NCBI GenBank assembly: GCA_021797415.1
Contig: JAJZZT010000572.1
Span: forward strand, 1-7,261
From: Bacillota bacterium
GTDB lineage: Bacteria > Bacillota > Bacilli > Alicyclobacillales > SLC66
DNA: 7,261 bases
Direction: 5' to 3'
Part shown: positions 6,964-7,261 of the stretch, piece by piece
Position numbering within the stretch: the stretch's first letter is position 1
Layout: each line of letters starts with the position of its first letter
Program-made: the position numbers and the translations under genes
Notes under the pieces: generated by a model
The model's database searches: none
The model's input: the letters and a program-made list of their open reading frames with translations, nothing else
What the model was told of the DNA's origin: nothing

Positions 6964-7015
6964 GAAGCCTTCGTTCCCGTACAAGAACCCTTCCGTGCCG
7001 GGAGACAATGCCGAC

Positions 7016-7220
7016 TATACATAATGGGCAGAGTTTGCTGGGCCGCTGCCTTGCCCTGTGCCCGGCGAGTTCCGCGCCATGGGCAAGGTTCGCTGGGTCG
7101 CCAGTATCCCTTTGCTCGTCGCGAGTTTAGCGATAGCGGTGTCCGAGCAGGAGTAAAGGGATACTGACGGCTCGCAGAAGTCATTTACAAGATAGCAAGA
7201 TAGCGAGGGGGATAAACCCA
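7016..7220 (+). promoter_or_regulatory. Structured pnp upstream region / leader
   Basis: This is the pnp-proximal part of a gene-free stretch (6875-7220). TATACATAAT (7016-7025) may be a -10 region, but I see no good -35. Two related 21-bp segments (7026-7046 and 7081-7101, 17 of 21 identical) bracket CCTTGCCC (7049-7056), which can pair with GGGCAAGG (7081-7088), or in part with GGGCA (7026-7030). A long hairpin follows: CAGTATCCCTTT (7102-7113) with AAAGGGATACTG (7155-7166), a 3' bulge AGGAGT, GCTCG/CGAGC, then TCGC/GCGA. No credible ORF is present. PNPase is autoregulated through its leader in Escherichia coli, so a similar role is plausible here but unproven. Confidence 0.5.
7205..7211 (+). 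promoter_or_regulatory. Ribosome binding site of pnp
   Basis: GAGGGGG ends 9 nt before GTG 7221. It is a good purine-rich SD and supports the GTG start. A tandem 8-bp repeat, AAGATAGC twice (7189-7204), abuts it upstream. Confidence 0.65.
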
Positions 7221-7261
7221 GTGGCATTTCGGCATGAAACAACGCTTGGCGGACGTCCGCT
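7221..7261 (+). CDS. pnp: Polyribonucleotide nucleotidyltransferase (PNPase), N-terminal fragment
   Basis: Only 13 codons and two bases are in the window, cut by the right edge. They read MAFRHETTLGGRP from a GTG start. The pattern ETTxGGRP resembles the first beta strand of PNPase N-termini as I recall them from Bacillota, and pnp follows rpsO in a great many bacteria. PNPase is the phosphate-dependent 3'-5' exoribonuclease of RNA decay; its products are short RNAs of the kind NrnA-type enzymes clear. The identification rests mainly on position plus this short match. Confidence 0.8.
   Translation, partial: MAFRHETTLGGRP

Noticed and set aside
6849..7242. Small frames in the rpsO-pnp interval (6910-7167 on +; 6849-7184 and 7015-7242 on -)
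   Set aside because: They run through the perfect stem and other inverted repeats, overlap each other on both strands, show no domain or good SD, and one overlaps the pnp start antisense.
1..7261. Search for mobile elements, CRISPR arrays, tRNA/rRNA genes and defence genes
   Set aside because: No transposase or integrase frame, spaced repeat array, tRNA cloverleaf or rRNA-like segment was seen; all coding space is conserved housekeeping genes.

Overview
The window (about 7.3 kb, clearly GC-rich) holds an ordinary conserved translation/RNA-metabolism gene cluster. In order, all on the + strand: infB (5' truncated), rbfA, nrnA-type DHH phosphoesterase, truB, ribF, rpsO, and the first codons of pnp. 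This order, the Shine-Dalgarno (SD) boxes, the GTG and TTG starts, and S15 and RibF sequences close to Bacillus forms point to a high-GC member of the Bacillota. An Alicyclobacillaceae-like or high-GC clostridial organism is my inference from gene order and from recalled family sequences, not a database match.

Layout: 2-2920 is the distal part of infB, with about 390 residues of disordered Arg/Gly-rich sequence ahead of the conserved IF2 core. 2978-5311 is a tightly packed block of rbfA, nrnA and truB, with an overlap of about 20 bp and then a 5-bp gap. A 102-bp gap (5312-5413), in which I see no gene or known riboswitch, precedes ribF (5414-6391). At the ribF stop codon a short GNRA-loop hairpin with a T6 tract abuts an extended -10 promoter, so rpsO probably begins a new transcription unit. 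rpsO (6605-6874) has a leader of about 205 nt rich in hairpins. Between rpsO and pnp lies a gene-free stretch of about 346 bp (6875-7220) with an 18-bp perfect stem, a pair of diverged direct repeats, competing helices and a large bulged hairpin just before the pnp ribosome binding site.

The genes fit together functionally. IF2 and RbfA act in initiation and 30S maturation, TruB modifies tRNA, S15 nucleates the 30S central domain, and NrnA and PNPase complete RNA decay. RibF supplies FMN and FAD. I found no mobile element, CRISPR array, tRNA, rRNA or defence system. The observations most worth a second look are the non-coding structures around rpsO and pnp, which look like post-transcriptional control of S15 and PNPase. 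All pairings were found by eye and no folding was computed.
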